Source: an uncultured Gammaproteobacteria bacterium (GTDB lineage Bacteria; Pseudomonadota; Gammaproteobacteria; Xanthomonadales; Xanthomonadaceae). Taken from it: a stretch of 25,890 nt of DNA. Below the pieces are notes generated by a model. That model did no database searches and was not told the DNA's origin. It saw only the letters and a program-made list of their open reading frames with translations. Positions 1 through 5,650 of the stretch are shown piece after piece (position 1 is the stretch's first letter; each line of letters opens with the position of its first letter). The stretch spans positions 1-25,890 of the forward strand of contig CAMPGW010000037.1 of NCBI GenBank assembly GCA_946885735.1, read 5' to 3'. The position numbers and the translations under genes were made by a program.

Positions 1-40
1 AAGACCGAGCGGTTGTCCGCAGGAGCGGGAAGTCTCCTTT

Positions 41-91
41 TTACTCATTCAAGGTCACGCCTGCCGGCGCACCTCAACTCCATCGTTAGGC
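41..91 (+). other. attC site 1 (short type)
   Basis: Left arm TTCAAGGTCACGC (about 48-60), right arm GCGCACCTCAACT (67-79), and R' core GTTAGGC at 85-91. The arms pair imperfectly with an unpaired base, as attC sites do on the bottom strand. R'' (TTACTCA) is degenerate. The site belongs to a cassette whose gene lies off the left edge. Confidence 0.75.
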
Positions 92-93
92 CC

Positions 94-561
94 ATGACGG
101 ACACAGTCAAGATCGACATCCCGGAGCCGCACTACACGCTGTTCAACGCTACGCGCGCTGATCTCCCCGAAGTAGTCGTAGTCAACGACGCGCTCCTAAG
201 CTTTGCGCACACGTCCATATTTCCGTGGCATTTGGAAGTAACCATCGACGCTGAGGCCCTCTCCGAGAATGGCATGCCAACTCCGGATGAGAGCGCTACG
301 CTTTTCGAAGTGGGGGACGTGTTGGAGAGCGCGATTGTTGGTTATAACGCCATATTCCTCGCCAGGAGCACGTGGAATGGCTTTCGCCAACTTTCGTTCC
401 GCGTCCATGATCCAGAAGTGGCGAACGACTTGCTGCAGCGCCTCATCGCGGTTGAACCACCGCTGCGCCAGTGGGACTATCGCATGGAGCATGACCCGGA
501 GTGGCTCCAGGCGGGCTACTTGTTCAAATTATTCCCGCTGGCATCGGGCACAAATGCCTAG
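94..561 (+). CDS. DUF695 domain protein, integron cassette gene
   Basis: A 155-residue soluble protein with no signal peptide or membrane segment. It resembles the DUF695 family: an ALLSF..TSIFPWHLEV strand region (about 35-52), the GMPTPDESATLFEVGDVLE helix (about 63-81), a middle strand with a glycine-rich turn, and the C-terminal pattern WDYRMEHDPEWLQ (about 132-144), close to the DUF695 hallmark of an acidic DPEW near the end. The molecular role of DUF695 is not established. The ATG at 94 was chosen because it follows the attC R' site by 2 nt and the family similarity begins soon after; an upstream in-frame ATG would run through the attC site. The TAG stop lies inside R'' of the next attC. 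No promoter is visible, so expression probably depends on read-through from the left. Confidence 0.85.
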   Translation: MTDTVKIDIPEPHYTLFNATRADLPEVVVVNDALLSFAHTSIFPWHLEVTIDAEALSENGMPTPDESATLFEVGDVLESAIVGYNAIFLARSTWNGFRQLSFRVHDPEVANDLLQRLIAVEPPLRQWDYRMEHDPEWLQAGYLFKLFPLASGTNA

Positions 562-650
562 CTATTCAAGGTGACGCGGCAGCCTGTCATCCAGTCTGCG
601 GTGGCAACCTGCGCGCCAGCCCACCGCGCGCCTCACCTCAATCGTTAGCC
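556..650 (+). other. attC site 2 (long type)
   Basis: R'' GCCTAGC at 556-562 includes the stop of the preceding gene. Left arm ATTCAAGGTGACGCGG, right arm CCGCGCGCCTCACCTCAAT, R' GTTAGCC at 644-650. The extended core (GCGGCAGCCTGTCA onward) resembles those of attC 4, 5 and 6. Confidence 0.75.
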
Positions 651-665
651 TGCATAGGAAGGACC

Positions 666-986
666 ATGGAAACTGAGAACCCGTATTCCACACCGGAGGC
701 TGCCGTCGAGGACAAGTACACTGCCGCTTCGTTCGGCACCGCAGCCAGTATCTTTTGGTCGATCTTTTGGCGATCAATGGCAATTGGTATTCCCGTGATC
801 TTTGTAACTGGAATCACGATCGCCGGCGCTTTCTCTTCGCTTGGCAATGAGAGTGCTAATTTGGCTGCCAGGCTTGCGACATTACTGGTGATGATCCCGG
901 TACAGATCTATTGCATCAAACTGGTGATAGGCGTGACATTTGGAGGGTACCGACTAGAACTGATCAGGCTGGCCAATGCACGCTAA
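666..986 (+). CDS. Small two-helix membrane protein, cassette gene
   Basis: Predicted 106-residue protein of unknown function. A polar N-terminus with an ENPYSTPEAAVED segment (residues 4-16) is followed by two hydrophobic stretches, about 32-55 and 67-92. The NPYxxP start is a feature I associate with small inner-membrane proteins in this bacterial family, but it gives no function. The ATG at 666 is preceded by a clear AGGAAGG ribosome binding site. The TAA stop lies inside R'' of attC 3. It is the only gene between attC 2 and attC 3, so it is a single-gene cassette. Confidence 0.8.
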   Translation: METENPYSTPEAAVEDKYTAASFGTAASIFWSIFWRSMAIGIPVIFVTGITIAGAFSSLGNESANLAARLATLLVMIPVQIYCIKLVIGVTFGGYRLELIRLANAR

Positions 987-1042
987 TCGCTCATTCAAGG
1001 CTACGCGGTAGTCCACTCCGCACCTCAACTCCATCGTTAGAA
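982..1042 (+). other. attC site 3 (short type)
   Basis: R'' region GCTAATC (982-988) contains the TAA stop of the gene before. Left arm ATTCAAGGCTACGCGG, right arm CCGCACCTCAACT, R' GTTAGAA at 1036-1042. The right half is almost the same as in attC 1. Confidence 0.75.
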
Positions 1043-1061
1043 CCCATTGGAGCAAGTGTCG

Positions 1062-1579
1062 ATGAATCGGGAGGATCTGGTTGCGGTGGCGGCAAGGCTG
1101 TTTTCCGTCTACCTCGCCGTTACTGCCATCTTCTTCCTCGCCTCTTCGGTTTCCATGAACTATCACGAGGCAGGACTGTCCCGCTAGCTTCAATAATTGC
1201 CGCGACGATCGTGGCTTTCATTGTGAGTGCACTGCTCTGGTACTTTCCGCTCTCCATCGCACGCAGGTTGCTGCCCGCAATGAAGGACAGCGAGTCAGGC
1301 CGACCAATCGGTTCATCCAACGCACTCAGTATCGGGCTGACTCTCTTGGGCGCCTGGCTTCTCGCCGAATCGGTGCCCGACGTCATCTATTGGTCGATCT
1401 ATTGGAAAATCGCGCATGCGAGCGGCGACCCAAATATGGCGTTACAGGCTCCCGAGATTGCACGAATGGTTTCTGCCGGTGCTCGCCTGGTAATCGCAAT
1501 ATTGCTGATTGTTGGTTCCGCGCGCCTTCAGAGCATGCTGCACCGGCTTCGCTTCGGGGCTGCGGTAGATGGGTTCTAA
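1062..1579 (+). pseudogene. Membrane protein cassette gene broken by a frameshift
   Basis: Reading from ATG 1062 (GGAG about 10 nt upstream) gives a hydrophobic N-terminus, MNREDLVAVAARLFSVYLAV, that continues to residue 41 and stops at TAG 1185-1187. From about 1188 the frame one base back carries the rest: SIIAATIVAFIVSALLWYF, then ARRLLPAMKDSE, another hydrophobic segment around 1333-1375, and a last one around 1483-1517, ending at TAA 1577-1579. A single-base loss near GTCCCGC (about 1178-1184) would explain both halves, giving one protein of about 172 residues with four membrane segments. It could also be a sequencing error. The stop of the second half lies in R'' of attC 4, as expected for the true end. 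Function unknown. Confidence 0.65.
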
Positions 1580-1672
1580 CCGCTCATACGAAGGGATGCG
1601 GGGGCCTGTCACCCGGTTTGCGGCAGCAAACTGCGCGCCTGCCCGCCACGCACCCCAACTCGATCGTTAGGC
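1574..1672 (+). other. attC site 4 (long type)
   Basis: R'' TTCTAAC (1574-1580) is nearly complementary to R' GTTAGGC (1666-1672). The left arm is GAAGGGATGCGGG and the right arm ACGCACCCCAACT. The core is of the long type shared with attC 2, 5 and 6. Confidence 0.75.
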
Positions 1673-1675
1673 GCC

Positions 1676-2023
1676 ATGCCGAGCATTCCGCGCGAGCTGA
1701 CGAGAGAAGAGTACGAGGCTACGTTTTCGCCGCCCATGCTCGATGTCACAGAAACCGCTGAGGAGAACGTTCCGCTGTGGGACTACCTGGATCCCGTCAT
1801 CGAGGAGCTCTACCACAGCTGCCCGGATTGGTACTGGCGCGTCATGTTCATTTACCAGTCTCGGGACGGCCGTATCCAGCATTTGAATGTTCCCGTTCCA
1901 AACGACAATACATATCTCAGTGTCGTTGTGGATAGGACAACTGCCACGATCATGGGTCACTACCTGCTAGAACTTGGCGTCCTCTATCCTGACTGGACAG
2001 ATCCGGCGCAAGATGGCACCTGA
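1676..2023 (+). CDS. Hypothetical soluble protein, cassette gene
   Basis: Predicted 115-residue acidic protein without signal or membrane segments. I do not recognise a named family. Visible features are the N-terminal LTREEYEATFSPPMLDVT stretch, an aromatic-rich centre (LWDYLDPVIEELYH, then CPDWYWRV), and a C-terminal strand-helix segment YLSVVVDRTTATIMGHYLLE that looks like the end of a compact alpha/beta domain. The ATG starts 3 nt after the attC R' core, whose AGG is the only Shine-Dalgarno-like sequence. The TGA stop lies within R'' of attC 5. It is a single-gene cassette. Confidence 0.8.
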   Translation: MPSIPRELTREEYEATFSPPMLDVTETAEENVPLWDYLDPVIEELYHSCPDWYWRVMFIYQSRDGRIQHLNVPVPNDNTYLSVVVDRTTATIMGHYLLELGVLYPDWTDPAQDGT

Positions 2024-2098
2024 CAGTTCGTTCAGAGGGATGCGGCAGCCTGTCGACCACTTGTGGCGGCGAACTGGGCGCCAGTCCACCGCGGTTCA
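2018..2098 (+). other. attC site 5, truncated (right half missing)
   Basis: R'' ACCTGAC at 2018-2024, then GTTCGTTCAGAGGGATGCGG and a core matching attC 2 and attC 4 up to CCACCGCGG. The expected right arm (CCTCAACTC type) and GTTAGGC core are absent; only GTTCACG follows. The site therefore looks deleted at its right end and is probably not recombination-proficient. Confidence 0.55.
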
Positions 2099-2119
2099 CG
2101 TGCATACCTGCAAACACAT

Positions 2120-2218
2120 ATGCCGGTCATCGCAACCTACCTCGGCGGCTTTCTTGGCCTCGCGTCAATTGGCGTGCACAGGCTGCGGAACCGCCGCCCA
2201 GCAACCCGTTCAAGGTGA
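2120..2218 (+). CDS. Possible 32-residue membrane peptide of a truncated cassette
   Basis: A short frame from ATG 2120 to TGA 2218 encodes MPVIATYLGGFLGLASIGVH followed by a basic tail, RLRNRRPATRSR. That is one hydrophobic helix with a positive C-terminus. Its stop falls inside the left part of attC 6, as for real cassette genes here. There is no good ribosome binding site, and the upstream attC is truncated, so this may be only the 3' remnant of a longer gene. It may also be chance. Function unknown. Confidence 0.3.
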   Translation: MPVIATYLGGFLGLASIGVHRLRNRRPATRSR

Positions 2219-2339
2219 TGCGGCGGCCTGTCAGCGCACCGTGCGGCACCGCGGGCCGTGCCCACCGTGTCCTGCTAGGATGTACGGCAGTCACGTCCAT
2301 CAGCGGCTGGCGTGCGCCCGCTCAAATCAATCGTTGGAC
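2199..2339 (+). other. attC site 6 (longest)
   Basis: R'' region CAGCAAC (about 2199-2205), left arm GTTCAAGGTGATGCGGCGG, right part CGCCCGCTCAAATCAATC, R' GTTGGAC at 2333-2339. At about 141 bp it is at the upper end of known attC lengths. The core shares GCGGCxGCCTGTCA with attC 2 and attC 5. Confidence 0.65.
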
Positions 2340-2343
2340 ACGC

Positions 2344-2622
2344 ATGTCGAAGTTTGATGACAACCTGTCCAAACTACTCTTCTACGGAACCGGTTCGGCA
2401 TTTGTCGCAGCCTGGTTTGCATTCCTGGCAGCATGCTACGGCGGTTTCGCTGGCCTTTACCGGAACTGGGACCGTTGTACCGAGTCGATCAGTGTTGCCT
2501 TCGCCACATCTCAATGCGCGTACCCGAGCTGGTCAGTTTCGGCGCTTGTCGTTTCGCTCTGTGTGGGCGTAGCCCTCTATCTCTTGCTTCTGCTGCGCTC
2601 TAGGTCCGGCAGTGATGTCTGA
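2344..2622 (+). CDS. Small two-helix membrane protein, cassette gene
   Basis: Predicted 92-residue protein of unknown function. A short polar N-terminus (MSKFDDNLSK) is followed by hydrophobic segments at about 11-38 and 66-87. The loop between them has two cysteines (C44 and C57), which could pair if it is periplasmic; this is inference. The protein ends in a basic RSRSGSDV tail. The ATG is 4 nt after the R' core of attC 6, with no strong ribosome binding site. The gene is followed by attC 7 after 15 nt, making a single-gene cassette. Confidence 0.75.
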   Translation: MSKFDDNLSKLLFYGTGSAFVAAWFAFLAACYGGFAGLYRNWDRCTESISVAFATSQCAYPSWSVSALVVSLCVGVALYLLLLLRSRSGSDV

Positions 2623-2637
2623 AACCTCCTTCGAAGA

Positions 2638-2691
2638 GCCTGACAATTCACTCGAGGGGTCGCCTGAAGGCGCGCCCCAAGATCGTTCTGC
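2638..2691 (+). other. attC site 7 (short type)
   Basis: R'' GCCTGAC (2638-2644), then AATTCACTCGAGGGGTCGCC, a TGAA loop, GGCGCGCCCC and R'-like GTTCTGC (2685-2691). The GGGGTCGCC/GGCGCGCCCC stem has one bulge. It is short, with a deviant R'. Confidence 0.6.
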
Positions 2692-2700
2692 CCCCGCTTC

Positions 2701-3075
2701 ATGAGAGTCGCTTGTCCACTTGCCATAGCGATCCTCGTCGCCGGGTGCTCGACTCTGCCCAGGGCCACGGCTCTGCACGAGGCATGCGGCATCCAGGAGT
2801 TTGGGTGGAAGCCGATGGTGCTTCCGCCCCCCGAGGCGGGCAGGCTTCGCGAACTCGCGAAACCCAAGGGCCCGATCGCGGCGACGTACTGGTTCTCCAG
2901 AGGCAGCCGACATCTTATGGTGTGCGACATTGCATCATTCGAGGGAATTGATGAGCTCGCTGCTCGAACCGGCTGCTTTTCGAGTCGCGCGGAGTTCCGT
3001 GTGGTGGATGGCGTCTGGTCAAGTTACCCGAAAGGGTCGAAGCGAGCGCCGACGACCATGGTGTGCGTGAGCTGA
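2701..3075 (+). CDS. Putative lipoprotein, cassette gene
   Basis: Predicted 124-residue exported protein. The N-terminus MRVACPLAIAILVAGC is a short signal peptide ending in a lipobox (LVAGC, Cys16). The residues after the Cys are Ser-Thr, so by the +2 rule it would be sent to the outer membrane. The mature part has cysteines in TALHEACGI, VCDIAS, TGCFS and the C-terminal MVCVS, which may form disulphides in the periplasm. I do not recognise the family. The ATG at 2701 lies 9 nt after attC 7. Another in-frame attC (attC 8) begins 19 nt after the stop, so it is a single-gene cassette. Confidence 0.8.
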   Translation: MRVACPLAIAILVAGCSTLPRATALHEACGIQEFGWKPMVLPPPEAGRLRELAKPKGPIAATYWFSRGSRHLMVCDIASFEGIDELAARTGCFSSRAEFRVVDGVWSSYPKGSKRAPTTMVCVS

Positions 3076-3094
3076 TTCAAATGTCGGCACAGGG

Positions 3095-3151
3095 GCCTAA
3101 GCGTTCATTCAACATCACGCTTGGCCGCGGACCTCAACTCAATCGTAAGGG
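3095..3151 (+). other. attC site 8 (short type)
   Basis: R'' GCCTAAG (3095-3101), left arm GTTCATTCAACATCACGC, right arm GCGGACCTCAACTCAATC, R'-like GTAAGGG (3145-3151). The right half matches attC 1 and attC 3. The core GTT has changed to GTA, which would be expected to harm recombination. Confidence 0.65.
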
Positions 3152-3159
3152 GGGCTTCA

Positions 3160-3657
3160 ATGCAGACTTGGCTGAACCGGACGCTTGGGATCTTGGCTTT
3201 AGGCGGCAGCGCAATTGGCTTCACGATCATTCTTACAGCGATAATCTCGGAACAGCCCGTCTCATCCAAGGTAATTCTGGCCCTGTTTCTGCCCGTCTAT
3301 TCATGGGGGGTCTGGTGCGGCGTTAAGATGCTGGAGCGCCATCCGGGTGCCATCCGCACCAATCTCATTTTCTGGGCAATCCAGGTCCCTGTTCTACAGT
3401 CGACTGCCTTCACCTACCTACTATCCAGCGGTGTTCTGGGCGGTGTCTGGCTCCAACTCTCACCTGCCAAGATCACCGCCCTGGGCTGGCTTGGCAGCCG
3501 ATTCGAACTTGCGATCAATCAACCGAAACCATTCGCGTTCGGCCTCAATCTGGTTGCCGTGGCCATATGCGTGGTGCTCTTGCGCGCACGCCGCGGTCAG
3601 CCCTCTGACGATCCATTGACGGTATCGCCTGACGCCACACCCAAACCAGGTTGCTGA
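3160..3657 (+). CDS. Four-helix membrane protein, first gene of a two-gene cassette
   Basis: Predicted 165-residue integral membrane protein of unknown family. Hydrophobic segments lie at about 8-28, 37-56, 69-94 and 124-141, followed by a polar tail RARRGQPSDDPLTVSPDATP. Basic residues after the second segment (KMLERHPGAIR) and after the last suggest both face the cytoplasm. The ATG at 3160 follows the GGGGGG run at 3149-3154 (end of attC 8) at a reasonable ribosome binding distance; earlier in-frame starts would lie inside attC 8. No attC separates it from the next gene, which begins 5 nt after its stop, so the two probably move and are expressed together. Confidence 0.75.
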   Translation: MQTWLNRTLGILALGGSAIGFTIILTAIISEQPVSSKVILALFLPVYSWGVWCGVKMLERHPGAIRTNLIFWAIQVPVLQSTAFTYLLSSGVLGGVWLQLSPAKITALGWLGSRFELAINQPKPFAFGLNLVAVAICVVLLRARRGQPSDDPLTVSPDATPKPGC

Positions 3658-3662
3658 ACACC

Positions 3663-4034
3663 ATGCTTCAAGCGCTTCTCGCCATTTCAATCGCAACCGC
3701 CTGGACTCCCATTCCGCGCGGCTCGGATTGGCTGCCGGGCGGGCAGCTTGTCCGGGAGGCCCGCCGCCAGCTCAACCAGGCAGTGCTAGCCGAGGCAAAG
3801 CTGGCGGGAAAGTTGGACCAGCTGCCGAGCTGGTCGACCTATTCCTTCCAGTACCAGGGTCGCGTTGTCGAGGGCCGCAGAATGATCTACGTCAACGCGT
3901 ACTGCACACCTCCACCGGCTTATGCCAAGACGGAGTTCGTACGGGTTCTCGATGGCGGGCCGTGCTATTTCTTCGCCCTCTACGACGTGGCATCGAAACG
4001 CTATGCGGCCGTCGTATTCAATGGGCGGGGCTAA
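3663..4034 (+). CDS. Putative exported protein, second gene of a two-gene cassette
   Basis: Predicted 123-residue protein with a probable signal peptide: MLQALLAISIATAWT forms a short hydrophobic core (about residues 2-15). The mature part is mixed alpha/beta with a helix REARRQLNQAVLAEAKLAGK (about 37-56) and strands RRMIYVNAYC, FVRVLDGGPCYFFALYD and YAAVVFNG. Two cysteines in the mature part may pair. This layout resembles small periplasmic proteins, but I recognise no family. A TTG four codons upstream, overlapping the stop of the previous gene, is an alternative start. The TAA stop lies in the R''-like start of the doubtful attC 9. Confidence 0.7.
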   Translation: MLQALLAISIATAWTPIPRGSDWLPGGQLVREARRQLNQAVLAEAKLAGKLDQLPSWSTYSFQYQGRVVEGRRMIYVNAYCTPPPAYAKTEFVRVLDGGPCYFFALYDVASKRYAAVVFNGRG

Positions 4035-4080
4035 TCACTTCAAGATGAAGACTGACCGCGCGAGCGCGACTCTCTAGGCC
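4029..4080 (+). other. Possible degenerate attC site 9
   Basis: GGCTAAT (4029-4035) includes the preceding stop. It is followed by CACTTCAAGATGAAG, a CGCGC/GCGCG hairpin (4058-4069) and CTCTAGGCC (4072-4080), which resembles R' only loosely. Position and layout suit an attC site, but the similarity is weak. Confidence 0.35.
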
Positions 4081-4091
4081 ACGCAATCAAA

Positions 4092-4547
4092 GTGCATTTT
4101 TCAGTCCACAAGGTTCCGTCAAAAGTCCTGCTCCTGGGTTTGCTGGGGTTTGCAATGTACTTCGCCATCGCTGTGGCACTATTCAGCGGTAGCAGGTACT
4201 ACCTGTTGATATTGGGCGCCGCGATATTGGGAGTCGCAATCCTCTTGGTGCAAAGCCTGGTCGCAGCCTGGGTCAGCTCGCTCACGGTGACCGAGAACGC
4301 CATAGGAACAGTCACATCGGTCGGAGGGATCATCAGAATCCGTTTCGACGAACTCGACTGGGAACAGACAAGGTTTTCCGATGCTTGCCTCTTGCTCGTT
4401 CCGAGGGATGGAGAATCCCTTATGGTGTCGGTAGCGGAGTACTCCCGCAAGGACATCGCCAGGATCGCCCGCCATGTCGCCGACAGCTGCGCCCGTCCGG
4501 AGATGGATCCCATGACGGGGCCTGACTCCCCCTCGAGGCAAACATGA
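4092..4547 (+). CDS. Membrane protein with a small cytoplasmic domain (PH-like guess)
   Basis: Predicted 151-residue protein with two adjacent membrane segments (about 10-32 and 36-64) and a C-terminal soluble part: strands around TVTENAIGTV, GGIIRIRFDELDW, CLLLVPRDGESLMVSV, then a helix RKDIARIARHVAD. Two helices followed by a beta-rich domain and a final helix resembles bacterial PH-domain membrane proteins, but this is a shape argument only. The GTG start at 4092 lacks a clear ribosome binding site; ATG at 4155 would remove the first helix. The stop overlaps the next ATG (ATGA, 4544-4547), so the two genes are translationally coupled. Confidence 0.65.
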   Translation: MHFSVHKVPSKVLLLGLLGFAMYFAIAVALFSGSRYYLLILGAAILGVAILLVQSLVAAWVSSLTVTENAIGTVTSVGGIIRIRFDELDWEQTRFSDACLLLVPRDGESLMVSVAEYSRKDIARIARHVADSCARPEMDPMTGPDSPSRQT

Positions 4548-4915
4548 AGCTGCATTCCTCGCTCCTGTTTCCGAGCCGGCGCCGACGACCCTACTTCGAC
4601 GGATGGGACACGTCGAAGGCGGACTTTGCGGCAAGCTGCGAGAGCTGCGGTGCGAACATTGCAGTTCCCTTTGCTCAGGTGCTGGCCGGAGCATGGGGCT
4701 GGAGGGAGCGCTTCGGGCCGGATGTCGTCGTCGCCGTCGAGAGCCACTTCGCTCTTGGAGCGGGACGCAAGGCACTCGATGGCGGTTGGCCGTCCATCTC
4801 GCAGGTGAGCTGCGGGAGTTGCGGCGCGAACCACGTCTTCTATGCAGACTTCGACGAGTACCGGAACTCGGTATACCGGATCGTGGCCCAGGGGCTCGCG
4901 TCGTATGTCGTCTGA
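4544..4915 (+). CDS. Putative zinc-binding protein with two CxxCGAN motifs
   Basis: Predicted 123-residue soluble protein. Two identical-looking motifs, CESCGAN (Cys32, Cys35) and CGSCGAN (Cys90, Cys93), probably form one four-cysteine zinc site joining the ends of the domain. Between them is a segment with WGWRERFGPD and SHFALGAGRKALDGGWP. The spacing of about 55 residues is larger than in a simple zinc ribbon. I do not recognise the family. The start overlaps the stop of the upstream membrane gene (ATGA), so the products may work together. No attC is visible after it; a short CCTCC/GGAGG hairpin (about 4917-4931) follows directly. Confidence 0.7.
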   Translation: MKLHSSLLFPSRRRRPYFDGWDTSKADFAASCESCGANIAVPFAQVLAGAWGWRERFGPDVVVAVESHFALGAGRKALDGGWPSISQVSCGSCGANHVFYADFDEYRNSVYRIVAQGLASYVV

Positions 4916-4979
4916 CCTCCCAATTGGAGGGATGCGGGCAGATCGATAGTTCACTCAACGTTTTGCGGGGAGAAAGTAC

Positions 4980-5294
4980 ATGACCGATTGGCCCAACGAC
5001 GACGACGGCGAGGTCCTGGCCGCGCTCGAGGCAGACGGCTTTGATTTTGCGCTCGACCACGAAGTCGAGTACATGGTGGACTTTCCCAGCTGGCCGCCTG
5101 CCGGAGAAGCCATCACGGCGCTCGCGAAGTTCGGCGAGACCGAGTCGTTCGAACCCGATGAGATCGACGGCTACGTCGTCGTGACGATCAGGCAGAAGGT
5201 CTCGTACGAGACCGTGACAGGCACCCAGCGCCAGCTCAGCGCCGCCGCAGGTCCCTTCGGGGGGAATTGCGAGGCGTGGGGCGTGATGCACTAG
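4980..5294 (+). CDS. RraB-like (regulator of ribonuclease E B family) protein
   Basis: Predicted 104-residue acidic protein. The start MTDWPNDDDGEVLAALEADG, the strand HEVEYMVDFPSWPPA, the second strand DGYVVVTIRQKVSYETVT and the end AAAGPFGGNCEAWGVM follow the RraB/ferredoxin-like pattern, in which two halves each contribute strands and the C-terminus carries a YDGWG-like motif (here CEAWG). E. coli RraB binds and inhibits RNase E; whether this small paralogue does so is unknown. A strong ribosome binding site (GGGGAG, 4967-4972) precedes the ATG. No attC was seen on either side, but strand, size and position suggest an old cassette. Confidence 0.7.
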   Translation: MTDWPNDDDGEVLAALEADGFDFALDHEVEYMVDFPSWPPAGEAITALAKFGETESFEPDEIDGYVVVTIRQKVSYETVTGTQRQLSAAAGPFGGNCEAWGVMH

Positions 5295-5317
5295 CCGCCG
5301 CCAATCCTCGGGCTCCT

Positions 5318-5602
5318 ATGGCTATCACCTTGGCGGCGTTATTGGTTGGCGCACTGCACGTCGGGTACACATTCGCGTGCTATGGCACCGGGATGTTCGG
5401 TTTTCCGCTGTCTTGGCCGGTGGGCATGACGGTGTGGTTGCTGCTTCCGTCGGCGCTTGCCGCCTGCTTCCACTGGCGGATTAGCGGTCGAATCCTCAGG
5501 ATCTCGGCCAGGCCGGTCATTCGCACGACCTTCGTACTTGCATGGGTGTCCACCTCGGTCTACATCGGCGTGTTCCTCGCACTCAACCGTTTCGGCAGTT
5601 AG
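5318..5602 (+). CDS. Small three-helix membrane protein
   Basis: Predicted 94-residue membrane protein of unknown function with hydrophobic segments at about 3-25, 31-47 and 67-89. Arginines between the second and third (RISGRILRISARPVIR) suggest a cytoplasmic loop. The ATG at 5318 is 23 nt after the stop of the RraB-like gene, without a convincing ribosome binding site. An in-frame start 51 nt upstream would overlap that gene and add a non-hydrophobic leader. The last codons read AGT-TAG-GTC, containing GTTAGGT, which looks like an R' core. No partner arm is visible, so I treat this as chance. Confidence 0.65.
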   Translation: MAITLAALLVGALHVGYTFACYGTGMFGFPLSWPVGMTVWLLLPSALAACFHWRISGRILRISARPVIRTTFVLAWVSTSVYIGVFLALNRFGS

Positions 5603-5650
5603 GTCGCTTCACTGCAAGTCCCATATGTACACTTCCCACAGGCCATCGCC

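Larger units (their letters stand above)
1..4091 (+). mobile_element. Chromosomal integron cassette array (distal part)
   Basis: A run of short genes all on the plus strand, each followed by a non-identical imperfect palindrome whose left end contains or closely follows the stop codon and whose right end carries a GTTAGGC-like core site just before the next start. This is the organisation of gene cassettes with attC sites. Third positions are much less GC-biased than in genes right of 6 kb. No integrase gene or attI is present; by the usual polarity they would lie beyond the left edge. The right limit is uncertain: genes up to about 5.6 kb look like cassettes that have lost recognisable attC sites. 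Confidence 0.85.

Noticed and set aside
1..4091. Repeats considered as a CRISPR array or tandem repeat array
   Set aside because: The repeated elements are not identical, are palindromic with GTTAGGC cores, and are separated by whole genes, which fits attC sites.
4917..4931. CCTCC-CAATT-GGAGG hairpin as attC or terminator
   Set aside because: Only a 5-bp stem, no T-run and no R'/R'' cores; too weak to call.
5590..5610. GTTAGGT at the end of the small membrane gene as an attC core
   Set aside because: No left arm or R'' partner nearby; it simply overlaps the TAG stop.
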